Of a stretch of DNA of 64,000 nucleotides, positions 8,465 to 16,885 are shown piece by piece (the stretch's first letter is position 1; each line of letters opens with the position of its first letter). Source of the stretch: Camelimonas lactis. GTDB lineage: Bacteria; Pseudomonadota; Alphaproteobacteria; Rhizobiales; Beijerinckiaceae. The notes under the pieces were generated by a model. That model had not been told where the DNA came from and did no database searches. It saw nothing but the letters and a program-made list of their open reading frames with translations. The stretch covers positions 62,001 to 126,000 of the forward strand of contig NZ_SLWL01000002.1 in NCBI RefSeq assembly GCF_004342915.1. The letters are read 5' to 3'. The position numbers and the translations under genes were made by a program.

Positions 8465-9397
8465 TCAGCGGGCTTGGGGCGGCGTCCTGGCGGCGCTGGC
8501 GGCCGCCCGGGCGTCAAGCTCGCGGATGGCGGCGCGGGCTTCTTCTCCCTCGGGGATGGGCTGGCCGCCGTCGCGCCAGGCGATGGCGTCCTTGAAGCCG
8601 TGTTGCTGGGCGTAACGGCGGAACCACAAACCTTCCGGGTTATGGCGCGTTATGCCGTCGAACAGGGTGGCCATCATCTGGCTCTGCTCCAGGCCCATGT
8701 TCAGCATCACCTGATTGACCACCAGCTTGTGCATGGCCAGATGGCTTTTCGGCACGCCGGCAATGCGCGCGGCCAGCCTGATGGTCGCCGCCTCCAGCTC
8801 CGCCGCCGGAACCGCCATGTTGGCCAGGCCCCATTCGGCGGCGGTGGCCCCGGAAATGATGTCGCCGGTGAACATCAGCTGCTTGGCGCGGGTGGGACCG
8901 AGCCGATAGGTCCACATGGCCGTGGTCGGGCAGCCCCAGACGCGGGTCGGCATGTAGCCGATGCGGGCGTCATCGGCCACGACCAGCAGATCACACGACA
9001 GGCCGATGTCCGTGCCGCCGGCCACCGCCGCGCCATGCACCCTGGCGATGGTTGGCTTGGAGCAGCGCCACAGGCTCATGAAATCCTCGGTGTTCCGCTT
9101 CATGTAAGCGTAGTCCACCATGGGATCCCACGGGTAACTCTCCTGCTGGCATGGATGCTCGATCACCTGCTCGGCGGAGCTGGCTAGGTCATAGCCGCCA
9201 CAGAAGCCCTTGCCCGCGCCCTCGACGATGATGACATGGGTCTGCTCGTCGGCCTCCGCCCAGGCCACCGCCGCGCGGATTTCGCCCGGCATGGCGTCGC
9301 TGATGGCGTTCATCCGCTCCGGACGGTTGAGCAGCAGCCGGGCGATGCGTGGATTGTGGGGATCGTGATCTATGCGCAGGGTCGAGAATTCGGGCAT
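8465..9397 (-). CDS. Crotonase-family protein lacking both catalytic glutamates
   Basis: 310 residues, longer than usual, with an insertion around 80-105 and a C-terminal extension. The fold motifs are present ([41 protein letters not shown]), but the positions of the two hydratase glutamates are Asp (GGTDIG) and Thr (YMPTRVWG). A plain enoyl-CoA hydratase activity is therefore doubtful; a hydrolase, decarboxylase or isomerase role is possible. The start is supported by GGGAGGA 8 bases upstream. It lies downstream of the acyl-CoA dehydrogenase at 9638-11287 on the same strand. Confidence 0.87.
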   Translation of the reverse strand: MPEFSTLRIDHDPHNPRIARLLLNRPERMNAISDAMPGEIRAAVAWAEADEQTHVIIVEGAGKGFCGGYDLASSAEQVIEHPCQQESYPWDPMVDYAYMKRNTEDFMSLWRCSKPTIARVHGAAVAGGTDIGLSCDLLVVADDARIGYMPTRVWGCPTTAMWTYRLGPTRAKQLMFTGDIISGATAAEWGLANMAVPAAELEAATIRLAARIAGVPKSHLAMHKLVVNQVMLNMGLEQSQMMATLFDGITRHNPEGLWFRRYAQQHGFKDAIAWRDGGQPIPEGEEARAAIRELDARAAASAARTPPQAR

Positions 9398-9440
9398 CTG
9401 ACTGTCCTCCCGGGTATTATTTTATGGATGCGTCTTTGTT

Positions 9441-9493
9441 TCAGCGCGGCGACGCCCGTCCGCGCTGACTTCGCCCTGACTTGCGCCGTCAGG
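9441..9493. repeat. Two adjacent hairpins between acyl-CoA dehydrogenase and crotonase
   Basis: TCAGCGCGG (9441-9449) pairs with CCGCGCTGA (9460-9468), and CCTGAC (9475-9480) with GTCAGG (9488-9493). They lie in the 240-base gap between two minus-strand genes and could end or attenuate the upstream transcript. The flanking sequence 9540-9560 (GCCCGGGGCGAGCCCGGCAT) resembles short palindromic repeats often seen between alphaproteobacterial genes. Confidence 0.4.
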
Positions 9494-9637
9494 ACCGGGT
9501 GAACCGCCGACACGGCGGGGCGTCGCTTGCGTTCGCCCGGGGCGAGCCCGGCATGACGGTGAGGCGCGTGGTCAGCCCTGACGGGAAACGCGCCGCCCAG
9601 CGGGGGCGCCGATGGCCCTGGTCACGCCTGGCTCCGC

Positions 9638-11287
9638 TTACAGCGACGGGTGGCGCGCCAGGATGCTGCGGACGTCGACGCTGGCCGGGATCGCCCCAAA
9701 GGTGCGGCCGCTGGCGCCGTTGATGCGGGTGTCGACGAAGGCGTCCGACACCGCGTGCGGGGCGTGTTGCAGCAGCACGGCGCCCTGAAGCAGCAGGGCC
9801 ATGCGCTCGGCGTTCATGCGGGCGTCGCGCTCATGCGAGCCGGCGCGCAGCCGGTTGACCATATCGGCGCTGGCGCTGTCGAACGCGGCGCTGGCGCCCC
9901 TCGCCCGCTCCAGCTCGGCGGCGAAGGCGTCGAGCGCCGCCGGCTCGCGCGCCAGGGTGCGCATGATGTCGAGAGCGATGACGTTGCCAGAGCCTTCCCA
10001 GATGGCGTTGAGCGGCGCCTCGCGGTACAGGCGCGGCATCATGCCTTCCTCCACGTAGCCGGCGCCGCCGTGGCACTCCATGCATTCGTAGACGAAATTG
10101 GCGTTGCGCTTGGTCAGCCAGTATTTGCCGACGGCCACGGCGAGACGGGCGAAGGCTTTTTCCTCCCCGTCCGTGGCGTCGAAGGCGCGGGCGACGCGCA
10201 TGGTCAGGGCCACGGCGGCCTCATATTCCAGCGCCAGGTCGGCCAGGACGCCCTCCATCACCGGCTGGTCAGCGAGGGTTTTCTGAAAGGCGCGGCGGTT
10301 GCGGGTGTGATGCAGCGCCTGGGCCAGCGCCATGCGCATCATGCCGATGGTTCCGGCGATGGTGCCAAGGCGGGTGTGGTGCACCATGTCGATGATGACG
10401 TTGACGCCGCGCCCTTCTTCGCCGAGCAGTTCGGCGTAGGCGTCATGATACTCGATTTCGCTTGAGGCGTTGGACTTGTTGCCGAGCTTGTCCTTCAGGC
10501 GCATCACCTGGATGGTGTTGCGCTCGCCGTCCGGCCTGACGCGCGGAACGAGGAAGCATGACAGACCGCGATCGGTGTAGGCCAGGGTGAGGAAGGCGTC
10601 GCACATGGGCGCCGAGCAGAACCATTTGTGGCCAACCAGCCGGAAGGCCCGGCGGGCGTCGTCCAGCGGGTAAGCGCGGGTGGAATTGGCGCGCACGTCG
10701 CTGCCGCCCTGCTTTTCGGTCATCGCCATGCCGATGGTGACGCCGGATTTCTGCTGGAGAGGCCGCAGCCTGGCGTCGTAGGTTCCACCGATCAGTTTGT
10801 CGAGCCAGGGCTGGGTCACTTCCGGCGTCGTGCGCAGGGCCGGCACTGAGGCGTAGGTCATGTTGACCGGGCACATGACGCCGGCTTCCGCCTGGGTGAA
10901 GATCGCCAGCATGGCGGCGTGGGCCGCGTGCCGGCCGCGCTCCTCGGTCCGCCAGGCCAGATCGTGCACGCCATGCTTCATCGCCAGCGCCATCAGCTCA
11001 TGGTAGGCGGGATGGAAGCGCGCCTCGTCGATGCGGCGGCCGTAGCGGTCGAACTGCGCCAGCTCCGGCGGAAACCGGTTGGCGAGGGCGCCCAGTTCCA
11101 GCACCCGCTCCGAACCCATATCGGCGCCCAGGGCCAGCAGCGGCTGCTCCAGCCACGCCCCCGCCTCGCGCGCCACCGCCTCGCGCAACGACGTGTCGAT
11201 CGCATAAAGGTTGACGTCAGCGAATTCCGGCGGCTGGTTGGCGACGTCGTGCGTGGCGAGATGGGTGCGGGGGGCGTAGACGGACAT
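9638..11287 (-). CDS. AidB-like acyl-CoA dehydrogenase (second copy)
   Basis: 549 residues from ATG 11287, which has GGGAGGA 5 bases upstream; an upstream in-frame start adds 40 residues without a ribosome site. Motifs match the protein at 5554: AEAGVMCPVNMTYASV, MAMTEKQGGSDVRANS, HKWFCSAPMCDAF, ECHGGAGYVEEGMMPRLYREAPLNAIWEGSGNV, with Glu at the IWEG base position. It should use FAD to oxidise an acyl-CoA. The divergent PaaX-type regulator at 11447 probably controls it, and the crotonase at 8465 lies downstream on the same strand. Confidence 0.9.
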   Translation of the reverse strand: MSVYAPRTHLATHDVANQPPEFADVNLYAIDTSLREAVAREAGAWLEQPLLALGADMGSERVLELGALANRFPPELAQFDRYGRRIDEARFHPAYHELMALAMKHGVHDLAWRTEERGRHAAHAAMLAIFTQAEAGVMCPVNMTYASVPALRTTPEVTQPWLDKLIGGTYDARLRPLQQKSGVTIGMAMTEKQGGSDVRANSTRAYPLDDARRAFRLVGHKWFCSAPMCDAFLTLAYTDRGLSCFLVPRVRPDGERNTIQVMRLKDKLGNKSNASSEIEYHDAYAELLGEEGRGVNVIIDMVHHTRLGTIAGTIGMMRMALAQALHHTRNRRAFQKTLADQPVMEGVLADLALEYEAAVALTMRVARAFDATDGEEKAFARLAVAVGKYWLTKRNANFVYECMECHGGAGYVEEGMMPRLYREAPLNAIWEGSGNVIALDIMRTLAREPAALDAFAAELERARGASAAFDSASADMVNRLRAGSHERDARMNAERMALLLQGAVLLQHAPHAVSDAFVDTRINGASGRTFGAIPASVDVRSILARHPSL

Positions 11288-11349
11288 GGGTTCCTCCCTG
11301 TGGCGCAGGAGCCTTGAGCGCATGAGCGCCTTCGGGCGGGCCGGCGCCG

Positions 11350-11418
11350 TTTCACATATGAAAAGCGCGACAAAACAGACAGATAGATCAAAAATCCGTT
11401 CCAGCATGAGCGGATTTT
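11350..11418. promoter_or_regulatory. Inverted repeats between acyl-CoA dehydrogenase and paaX-like gene
   Basis: AAAATCCG (11391-11398) and CGGATTTT (11411-11418) form a perfect 8-bp inverted repeat separated by 12 bases. A second element, TTTCA-CATA-TGAAA, lies at 11350-11363. Both sit in the 159-bp divergent promoter region and are candidate operators for the PaaX-like protein. The identity of the binding protein is inferred from position. Confidence 0.5.
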
Positions 11419-11446
11419 CTGCAAGGGCGCCGCGGGCCAGCTGGAT

Positions 11447-12274
11447 GTGGTTTCAGGAAAGTTGCTAAATTTGTCCAATCCTGTCAACAATCGCAACAAA
11501 GAGAAAATCTCGGCCCGCGCCCTGGTGCTCGACCTGTTCACCACAGGCGTGCGCGACACCCTGTCCTCCAATGACATTCGCAAGATCGGGCGCGCCTTCG
11601 GGCTCAGCGATCTGGCGTTGCGCACGGCGCTGACGCGGCTGCGGGCGGAGGGCAAGCTGAGCACGGCCGGGCGCGGGATTTACGCGGCGGGCGTCGTGGA
11701 GGATCCGGTGCGCGAACGGGCGGCGGTGTGGCGCAGCCATCCCGGACGACGCATCGCCTGGGACGGAAGCTGGGTCTGCGCCGCCATCAAGCCGACCAGC
11801 CTGCCGCGCACCCGCTGGCGCCGCACCCAGTGGGCGCTGGAATTCAATGGTTTCCGTCAGGATGAAACCGGCCTGTGGGTGCGGCCCAACAACTTGCGCG
11901 GCGGCGCCGGACGGATGGCCAGCGATCTCGTCGCCCTCGGCGCCGCCGACGCCATGCTGACGGCGCGCATGGATCATGTCTCGGGCGCCCATGCGCGGCG
12001 CTTCAGCGCCCTGTGGGATCGCGACCGCCTCGCCCGTTCGCATGAGGACGCCATCCACATGCTGGAGCATTCGCTGCGACACATGGGCTCTGGCGAGGCA
12101 GTGGCGGTGGAAACCCTGCTGACCGGGCGCGAGGCGATCCGCCGGATCCTGCGCGATCCGTTGCTGCCGGCGGAAATCGCGGAAACCGCGACGCTCGACC
12201 GGCTGGTCGCCTGCATGGACGCCTACGACGCCTTCGGCCGCAAGGCGTGGGCGGATTTCATGGATCAGCTGTGA
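11447..12274 (+). CDS. PaaX family transcriptional repressor
   Basis: 275 residues, the PaaX length. The N-terminal winged helix reads SARALVLDLFTTGVRDTLSSNDIRKIGRAFGLSDLALRTALTRLRAEGKL, the central part is RAAVWRSHPGRRIAWDGSWV (WDG..W as in PaaX) and the C-terminal domain follows. PaaX proteins are repressors released by phenylacetyl-CoA or related acyl-CoA ligands. No paa genes are nearby, so the ligand is more likely an acyl-CoA handled by the divergent dehydrogenase. The start is uncertain: GTG 11447 gives the full ORF, but TTG codons at about 11462 and 11471 are alternatives near AGGA at 11455. Confidence 0.88.
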   Translation: MVSGKLLNLSNPVNNRNKEKISARALVLDLFTTGVRDTLSSNDIRKIGRAFGLSDLALRTALTRLRAEGKLSTAGRGIYAAGVVEDPVRERAAVWRSHPGRRIAWDGSWVCAAIKPTSLPRTRWRRTQWALEFNGFRQDETGLWVRPNNLRGGAGRMASDLVALGAADAMLTARMDHVSGAHARRFSALWDRDRLARSHEDAIHMLEHSLRHMGSGEAVAVETLLTGREAIRRILRDPLLPAEIAETATLDRLVACMDAYDAFGRKAWADFMDQL

Positions 12275-12303
12275 GACGACGTTTCAGGACCGGTCACCGC
12301 CCG

Positions 12304-12382
12304 CTGGCCTGACCGGTTCACTGGCCTCACCGGTTCACTGGCTTGACCAGTTCACTGACTTGACCAGTTCACTGACTTGACT
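12304..12382. repeat. 17-bp tandem repeat array, 4.6 copies
   Basis: Copies at 12304-12320, 12321-12337, 12338-12354 and 12355-12371, plus a partial fifth to 12382. The unit is CTGRCYTSACCRGTTCA. The copies drift gradually from ACCGGT to ACCAGT cores. The array lies between the PaaX stop and the thioesterase gene. There are no spacers, so it is not a CRISPR. It may be a slipped repeat or a set of protein-binding sites. Confidence 0.8.
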
Positions 12383-12493
12383 CCTGGCGACGCCGGGAGG
12401 AAGGACGTGGCGTCCCGTTCTGTTCAAGCGTTTCCATGCCCCTCGCTGGACGGAAACGCCGCGCCTTTTTCAGGTTCAGAAGCTCCACACCCC

Positions 12494-13366
12494 ATGTCAG
12501 AAAACGAAAACCAGTCTCCGGAAACGATCTCCAACGCCTATTTCATCCAGCAGGGCGACCTGTTCGTTCCCACGAAACGGAGCCTCGGATACTGGCTGGA
12601 CAACACGCTGACTGGTCCCGCCGTCGCCAGCCTGCTGGCCTGTTGCCTGGAACGGGAGTTCGGTGGCGCAGACTACATCGTGACGCGGTATTGCGTTGAT
12701 CTGCTCGGCATGATCCCGGCGGATCCGTTCAGCGTGGAAACCCGGATGCTGCGCAGCGGCAAGCGGCTGCAACTGGCCGAGGCGTCAATCAGCGTCGGCG
12801 GCCAGTTGCTGGCCCGGGCCAGCGCCCAGTTCATCCGCAGGACCGAAAACCCGGATAATCCGACCTGGCAAACGCCAGACTGGCCCTCCCCGTCGCCGGA
12901 CGAACTGGCGCCCGGGAAAGGTTATGGTCTCGCCGCCGTGAAACCGGTTGCGCCCGAATATGCGCGCATGGTCCGTGAGGCGCCTGACGCCACGGACAGC
13001 GGCCGGGGCAATGCGCCGGTGCTGGGCCCCATGGCGCCGGTCGCCTGCCGCCAGGCATGGTTCAGGCCTGAACGTCTCGCCATCGACGGCGTGCCGCTGA
13101 CGCCGTTCATGCGCGCGGCGATGATGGGCGACATGACCAGCCCGATGACCCACAGCAGCGAATTCGGCATTGATTTCATCAACACCGACTTCACCCTGTA
13201 CCTGCACCGCGAACCCGTGGGCGAATGGATCGGCCTGGAGCTGGTCAGCCACAACGCCCGGGACGGCGTGGGCATCGGCGGTTGCTGGATGCATGACGTG
13301 GAGGGCGTGCTCGGCACGGTGAACCTTTCCGCCATCGCCCAGGTGCGCCGGAAGAACGCTGCCTGA
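12494..13366 (+). CDS. Acyl-CoA thioesterase-like double-hotdog protein
   Basis: About 290 residues. The pattern of two hotdog halves (about 20-115 and 185-288), with RSLGYWLDNTLTGPAVASLLA, then VTRYCVDLLGMIPADPFSVET and a C-terminal FINTDFTLYLHREPVGEWIGLE, fits the TesB-like 4HBT_3 thioesterases that hydrolyse acyl-CoA. The start is a choice: GTG 12407 has an excellent GGGAGGAAGG site but adds 29 residues whose third-base composition looks non-coding; ATG 12494 begins the conserved part but has a poor site. It is convergent with the persulfide dioxygenase gene. Confidence 0.75.
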   Translation: MSENENQSPETISNAYFIQQGDLFVPTKRSLGYWLDNTLTGPAVASLLACCLEREFGGADYIVTRYCVDLLGMIPADPFSVETRMLRSGKRLQLAEASISVGGQLLARASAQFIRRTENPDNPTWQTPDWPSPSPDELAPGKGYGLAAVKPVAPEYARMVREAPDATDSGRGNAPVLGPMAPVACRQAWFRPERLAIDGVPLTPFMRAAMMGDMTSPMTHSSEFGIDFINTDFTLYLHREPVGEWIGLELVSHNARDGVGIGGCWMHDVEGVLGTVNLSAIAQVRRKNAA

Positions 13367-13453
13367 AGCGCCAGAACATCCCGCCGGAAAGCAGCGCCGG
13401 TTTGCCGTGGGGCAATGCGTGCGTTTTTCGGGATACGCGGCTTCAGACGCGGC

Positions 13454-13479
13454 TGCCGGTGAACCAGGTTTCACCGGCA
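13454..13479. terminator. Bidirectional hairpin between convergent genes
   Basis: TGCCGGTGAA (13454-13463) pairs perfectly with TTCACCGGCA (13470-13479) around a 6-base loop. It lies between the plus-strand thioesterase gene and the minus-strand persulfide dioxygenase gene, where a shared terminator is expected. There is no T tract on either side. Confidence 0.6.
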
Positions 13480-13576
13480 ACGCCCTCAACGCGTGGCAGG
13501 ACGCGTCTTCCAAAAGGCCCGGGCCACTTTTCTGGAACACGCTCCGATCAGTGCGGCGGCAGTTCGCGCAAGCCGC

Positions 13577-14461
13577 TCACGCCAGCGCGTCGGCGTCGCC
13601 CTTCATCTTCACCGGAATCTTCAGGTATCGCACGCCATTCGCCTCGGCCGGCGGAAAACGGCCAGCCCGGATGTTGGTCTGGATCGACGGCAGCAGCAGG
13701 CGCGGGGCCGACAGCGTGGCGTCGCGGGCGTTGCGCATGGCGACGAATTCCTCTTCCGTGACGCCGTCCTTCACATGCACATTGCCGGCGCGTTGCGCCG
13801 CGACGGTTGTCTCCCAGGCATAGGCGTCGCGGCCTGGCGCCTTGTAATCGTGGCACATGAACAGGCGCGTTTCTGGCGGCAGGGCCAGCAGACGCCGGAT
13901 TGACCGGTAAAGCTGGCGGGCGTCGCCGCCAGGAAAGTCCGCCCGCGCCGTGCCGTAGTCCGGCATGAACAGGGTGTCGCCGACGAACACCGCGTCGCCG
14001 ATGCGCCAGGATACGTCCGCCGGCGTGTGCCCTGGCGTGTGCAGGGTTTCCACCTCCAGTTCGCCGATGCGGAACCGCTCGCCATCCCTGAACAGATGGT
14101 CGAAGTCGCGGCCGTCCGTATGCAGGTCCTCCGCATTGAACACGGGCCGGAAAATCCGCTGCACCTCTTTGATGTGCTCGCCGATGCCGATTTTCGCGCC
14201 GGTCCGCGCCCTGATCCACGGCGCGCCGGACAGATGGTCCGCGTGGGCATGCGTCTCCAGGACCCATTCGATCCGGTAACCGGCGGCGTCCGCCGCTTTC
14301 AGAATGGCTTCCACCGAACGGGTGTCAACCGTGCCGGAGGGGTGGTCGTAGTCGAACACGGGGTCGATGACGGCGGCGATTTTCGTCGCCGGGTCCGCTG
14401 CCAGATAGCTGACGGTGTTGGTGGGCTCGTCGAAAAACGCCTGAATGAGCGGTCCGGGCAT
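13577..14461 (-). CDS. blh: Persulfide dioxygenase / Blh-type metallo-beta-lactamase-fold protein
   Basis: 294 residues. The metal motif THAHADHLSG gives His71, His73, Asp75 and His76; further ligands are in HTPGHTPAD and FVGDTLFMPDYGTARADFPGG, the signature of ETHE1/Blh persulfide dioxygenases, and MCHDYKAPGRD follows. These iron enzymes oxidise glutathione persulfide to sulfite. It is divergent from a rhodanese-TauE-BigR operon across a 100-bp AT-rich region, the usual architecture of BigR-regulated sulfide detoxification. GGGAGG is placed correctly before the ATG at 14461. Confidence 0.92.
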   Translation of the reverse strand: MPGPLIQAFFDEPTNTVSYLAADPATKIAAVIDPVFDYDHPSGTVDTRSVEAILKAADAAGYRIEWVLETHAHADHLSGAPWIRARTGAKIGIGEHIKEVQRIFRPVFNAEDLHTDGRDFDHLFRDGERFRIGELEVETLHTPGHTPADVSWRIGDAVFVGDTLFMPDYGTARADFPGGDARQLYRSIRRLLALPPETRLFMCHDYKAPGRDAYAWETTVAAQRAGNVHVKDGVTEEEFVAMRNARDATLSAPRLLLPSIQTNIRAGRFPPAEANGVRYLKIPVKMKGDADALA

Positions 14462-14494
14462 ATGGGGCCTCCCCTGAATGTTTGCGCCGAAACG

Positions 14495-14535
14495 GATATT
14501 GACAATATATGAGAAATAACTAAATAAGCAATATC
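14495..14535. promoter_or_regulatory. AT-rich divergent promoter with BigR-type inverted repeats
   Basis: GATATTG (14495-14501), CAATATA (14503-14509) and CAATATC (14529-14535) form overlapping inverted repeats; ATATTG-A-CAATAT (14496-14508) is a perfect palindrome. The stretch is AT-rich in a GC-rich genome. TTGACA (14499-14504) is a consensus -35 for the plus strand. On the minus strand TTGCTT, a 16-base spacer and TATATT can serve blh. Repressor binding here would shut both arms. Confidence 0.65.
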
Positions 14536-14561
14536 TTAATTAATCGAGTCACGAGGCCGCC

Positions 14562-15164
14562 ATGTCGTCTTTCCCAGCCCCCCTGTCCGCCCCCTTGCCT
14601 GCTCCCCTGCCTGCCATCGCGCCCGAACGCGCCCGCCAGATGCTTCAGGAAGGCGCGGTTCTGATCGACATTCGTGAAGCGGATGAGCACGCCCGCGAGC
14701 ACATTCCCGGCGCGCGCTCCCGCCCCCTGTCGTCGTCCATATCGTCCATGACCGGGCCCAATGACGCCGCGGTTATTTTCCATTGTCGCAGCGGCATGCG
14801 CACGGCCAGCGCCGCCGACCGGCTGGCCGCCGGCGTCATGCCTGACTGTCAGGCCTGGGTGCTGGAAGGCGGCCTCGACGCCTGGAAGAAGGCCGGTCTT
14901 CCGGTGACGACGGATCGCAGCCAGCCGCTGGAGATGCAGCGTCAGGTGCAGATCGGCGCCGGCTCGATGGCCCTTGCCGGCGTGCTGCTCGGCTTTCTGA
15001 TCTCGCCGTGGTTCTTCGCCATTTCCGGCTTTGTCGGCGCTGGCCTGATCATGGCCGGCGTAACCGGCTTCTGCGGCATGGCGCGGCTTCTGGCCCACGC
15101 CCCATGGAACCGGGCGTTGCGTCCGGCGGCGCCTGCTTCATGCGGCGTTTCCGGAAAAAACTGA
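14562..15164 (+). CDS. Rhodanese-domain membrane protein (YgaP-like)
   Basis: 200 residues. The rhodanese domain (about 19-115) contains IDIREADEHAREHIPGA and the active-site loop CRSGMR with Cys75. It is followed by a DUF2892-type pair of membrane helices (about 130-180: ALAGVLLGFLISPWFFAISGF, GFCGMARLL). Such proteins carry persulfide sulfur at the membrane and transfer it to acceptors such as cyanide or glutathione. It is the first gene of the operon with the TauE exporter and the BigR-like regulator. The N terminus is a Pro/Ala-rich stretch. Confidence 0.9.
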   Translation: MSSFPAPLSAPLPAPLPAIAPERARQMLQEGAVLIDIREADEHAREHIPGARSRPLSSSISSMTGPNDAAVIFHCRSGMRTASAADRLAAGVMPDCQAWVLEGGLDAWKKAGLPVTTDRSQPLEMQRQVQIGAGSMALAGVLLGFLISPWFFAISGFVGAGLIMAGVTGFCGMARLLAHAPWNRALRPAAPASCGVSGKN

Positions 15165-15188
15165 CGCGCCAGGCCGGGATGTCACGCC

Positions 15189-15965
15189 ATGATCGCGCCT
15201 GAAGCATTTCTGGGCCTGGGCGCCGGCGCCCTCGTCGGCTTCACGCTTGGCCTTGTGGGCGGCGGCGGCTCGATCCTCGCGACGCCGCTCCTTGTGTACC
15301 TGGCTGGCGTCGCCAATCCGCATGTCGCCATCGGCACAAGCGCGGTCGTTGTCGCCGCCAATGCTTTCGTCAACCTGCTCAACCACGCCCGGGCGGGAAA
15401 CGTGAAATGGCGCTGCGCGGCCGTGTTCTCCCTGGCCGGCGTTGCCGGCGCCGCGGCGGCCGCGGCGTTCGGCAAATCGATCGACGGCGGCAGGTTGCTG
15501 GCGCTGTTCGCGCTACTGATGCTGGCGGTGGGCGCTCTGATGCTGCGCGGTCGCGCCGCCGCCGGCGAGCCGTCGGTGCGCCTCAACCGGAGCAATTTTC
15601 CGAAACTGGCGAGCGCTGGCGCCGGCGCCGGGGCGCTATCCGGCTTTTTCGGCATTGGCGGCGGCTTCCTGATCGCTCCCGCCCTGGTCGCGGCCACCGG
15701 CATGCCGCTGGTGTTCGCCATTGGTTCGTCGCTGGTCGCGGTCACCGCTTTTGGCCTGACCACGGCGATCAGCTATGCAGCCGCTGGCCTGGTGGACTGG
15801 CGGCTCGCCGGCCTGTTCATTGGCGGCGGCGTGATCGGCGGGCTGCCGGGGGCCTGGGCGGCGCGGCGGCTGGCCAGTTCGCGCGGCGCCCTGAACCGGC
15901 TGCTGGCGATCATCATCATCGCCGTGGCCCTGTACATGCTGGCGCAAGCGTCGGGGCTGCATTAG
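15189..15965 (+). CDS. TauE/SafE family sulfite (sulfonate) exporter
   Basis: 258 residues with about eight membrane segments. The two internal repeats typical of TauE/SafE are visible: GLVGGGGSILATPLLVYLAGV near residues 22-42 and GFFGIGGGFLIAPALVAATGMP near 150-175. In this locus it probably exports sulfite produced by the persulfide dioxygenase. It sits 24 bases after the rhodanese gene and 38 before the ArsR-type regulator. Confidence 0.92.
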   Translation: MIAPEAFLGLGAGALVGFTLGLVGGGGSILATPLLVYLAGVANPHVAIGTSAVVVAANAFVNLLNHARAGNVKWRCAAVFSLAGVAGAAAAAAFGKSIDGGRLLALFALLMLAVGALMLRGRAAAGEPSVRLNRSNFPKLASAGAGAGALSGFFGIGGGFLIAPALVAATGMPLVFAIGSSLVAVTAFGLTTAISYAAAGLVDWRLAGLFIGGGVIGGLPGAWAARRLASSRGALNRLLAIIIIAVALYMLAQASGLH

Positions 15966-16003
15966 GTAATGGGGCAAATCAGCCAGGGAAAAGCGAACGG
16001 CAC

Positions 16004-16339
16004 ATGTCACATCCGCATATGGCGCTCGACGCCTTTGAGCGACAGGCGACCGACGTCGCCAATGTCCTGCGCGCGCTCGCCAACGAGCGGCGCCTCATGA
16101 TCCTGTGCAAGCTGGTGGAATGGGGCGAAGCCAACGTCACCACCCTGGCCGATGCGGTTGGCCTGTCCCAGTCGGCGCTGTCGCAGCACCTGGCCCGCAT
16201 GCGTGACGAAGGCATCGTCGCCACCCGTCGCGAAAGCCAGACGATCTGGTACCGGATCGCCGATCCCCGGGTCGGCCAGCTGTTCAACACCCTGTACCAG
16301 CTTTATTGCACGGCTCCCGGGGCGGCGGCGGGCGACTGA
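16004..16339 (+). CDS. bigR: ArsR-family persulfide sensor, BigR/YgaV-like
   Basis: 111 residues with a winged HTH: LRALANERRLMILCKLVEWGEANVTTLADAVGLSQSALSQHLARMRDEGIV. Two cysteines, Cys35 in the ILCKL helix and Cys102 near the C terminus (LYQLYC), are 67 residues apart, close to the Cys42/Cys108 spacing of BigR. In BigR/YgaV these form a disulfide or polysulfide bridge that releases DNA. No metal-binding ELCVCDL-type motif is seen. It probably represses its own operon and blh through the AT-rich region at 14495-14535. ATG 16019 is an alternative start. Confidence 0.87.
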   Translation: MSHPHMALDAFERQATDVANVLRALANERRLMILCKLVEWGEANVTTLADAVGLSQSALSQHLARMRDEGIVATRRESQTIWYRIADPRVGQLFNTLYQLYCTAPGAAAGD

Positions 16340-16348
16340 GCGCGCCTG

Positions 16349-16885
16349 CTACTTCACCCGAGACTTTTCCAGTTTGCGGGCAAGGGTGCGCCGGTGCATT
16401 CCCAAACGGCGGGCGGTTTCGGAGATGTTGAAATCGGTTTCGATCAGCACCTCGTGAATCCGCTCCCATTCCAGGTTTTTCAGTGATGTGGGCCGGGCGG
16501 TGACGCCGATGGAGGCGTCGCCCTCGCCCCGTTCGAAGGCGGCGATGATGTCGTTGGCGCTGGCCGGCTTGGGCAGATAATGGCAGGCGCCCAGCTTGAT
16601 CGCCTCCACCGCCGTGGCGATGCTGGCGAAACCGGTGAGCACGACGATGCGGGTTTCCGGGTCGTTGGCGTGCAGAATGCGCACGCACTCCAGCCCCGAG
16701 CCGCTGGCCAGCTTGAGATCGACAACAGCAAACTCCGGCGCGCCGTCCTCAAGCACCGCGCCCAGGCCATCAAGGCCGTCGATGCGCCGCACCATGTAGC
16801 CGCGACGCTCGAAGGAGCGTTTCAGCGCGCGGGCAAACGCCTCGTCGTCCTCGATGATGAGCAGATCGCCAGCGTCAGTTTCCAT
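16349..16885 (-). CDS. regA: RegA/ActR-type response regulator
   Basis: 178 residues. The receiver domain has LLIIEDDEAFARAL, the phosphoacceptor Asp56 in VVDLKLASGSG, and YLPKPA with the conserved Lys. A linker leads to a short Fis-like HTH at the C terminus (ISETARRLGMHRRTLARKL). RegA/PrrA/ActR proteins control respiration, photosynthesis and nitrogen or carbon fixation genes according to redox state. The start is ATG 16885, with AAAGG upstream; the ORF could extend 13 codons further. It overlaps the end of regB by 11 bases and is therefore in the same transcript. Confidence 0.92.
   Translation of the reverse strand: METDAGDLLIIEDDEAFARALKRSFERRGYMVRRIDGLDGLGAVLEDGAPEFAVVDLKLASGSGLECVRILHANDPETRIVVLTGFASIATAVEAIKLGACHYLPKPASANDIIAAFERGEGDASIGVTARPTSLKNLEWERIHEVLIETDFNISETARRLGMHRRTLARKLEKSRVK

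Noticed and set aside
12304-12382. CRISPR array
   Set aside because: The 17-bp units are directly joined, have no spacers and drift in sequence; no cas genes are near.
15407-16339. Long frame joining the TauE region with the ArsR-type regulator as one protein
   Set aside because: The first two thirds are an out-of-frame shadow of the TauE gene. The real regulator starts at 16004 or 16019, where its own conserved domain begins.
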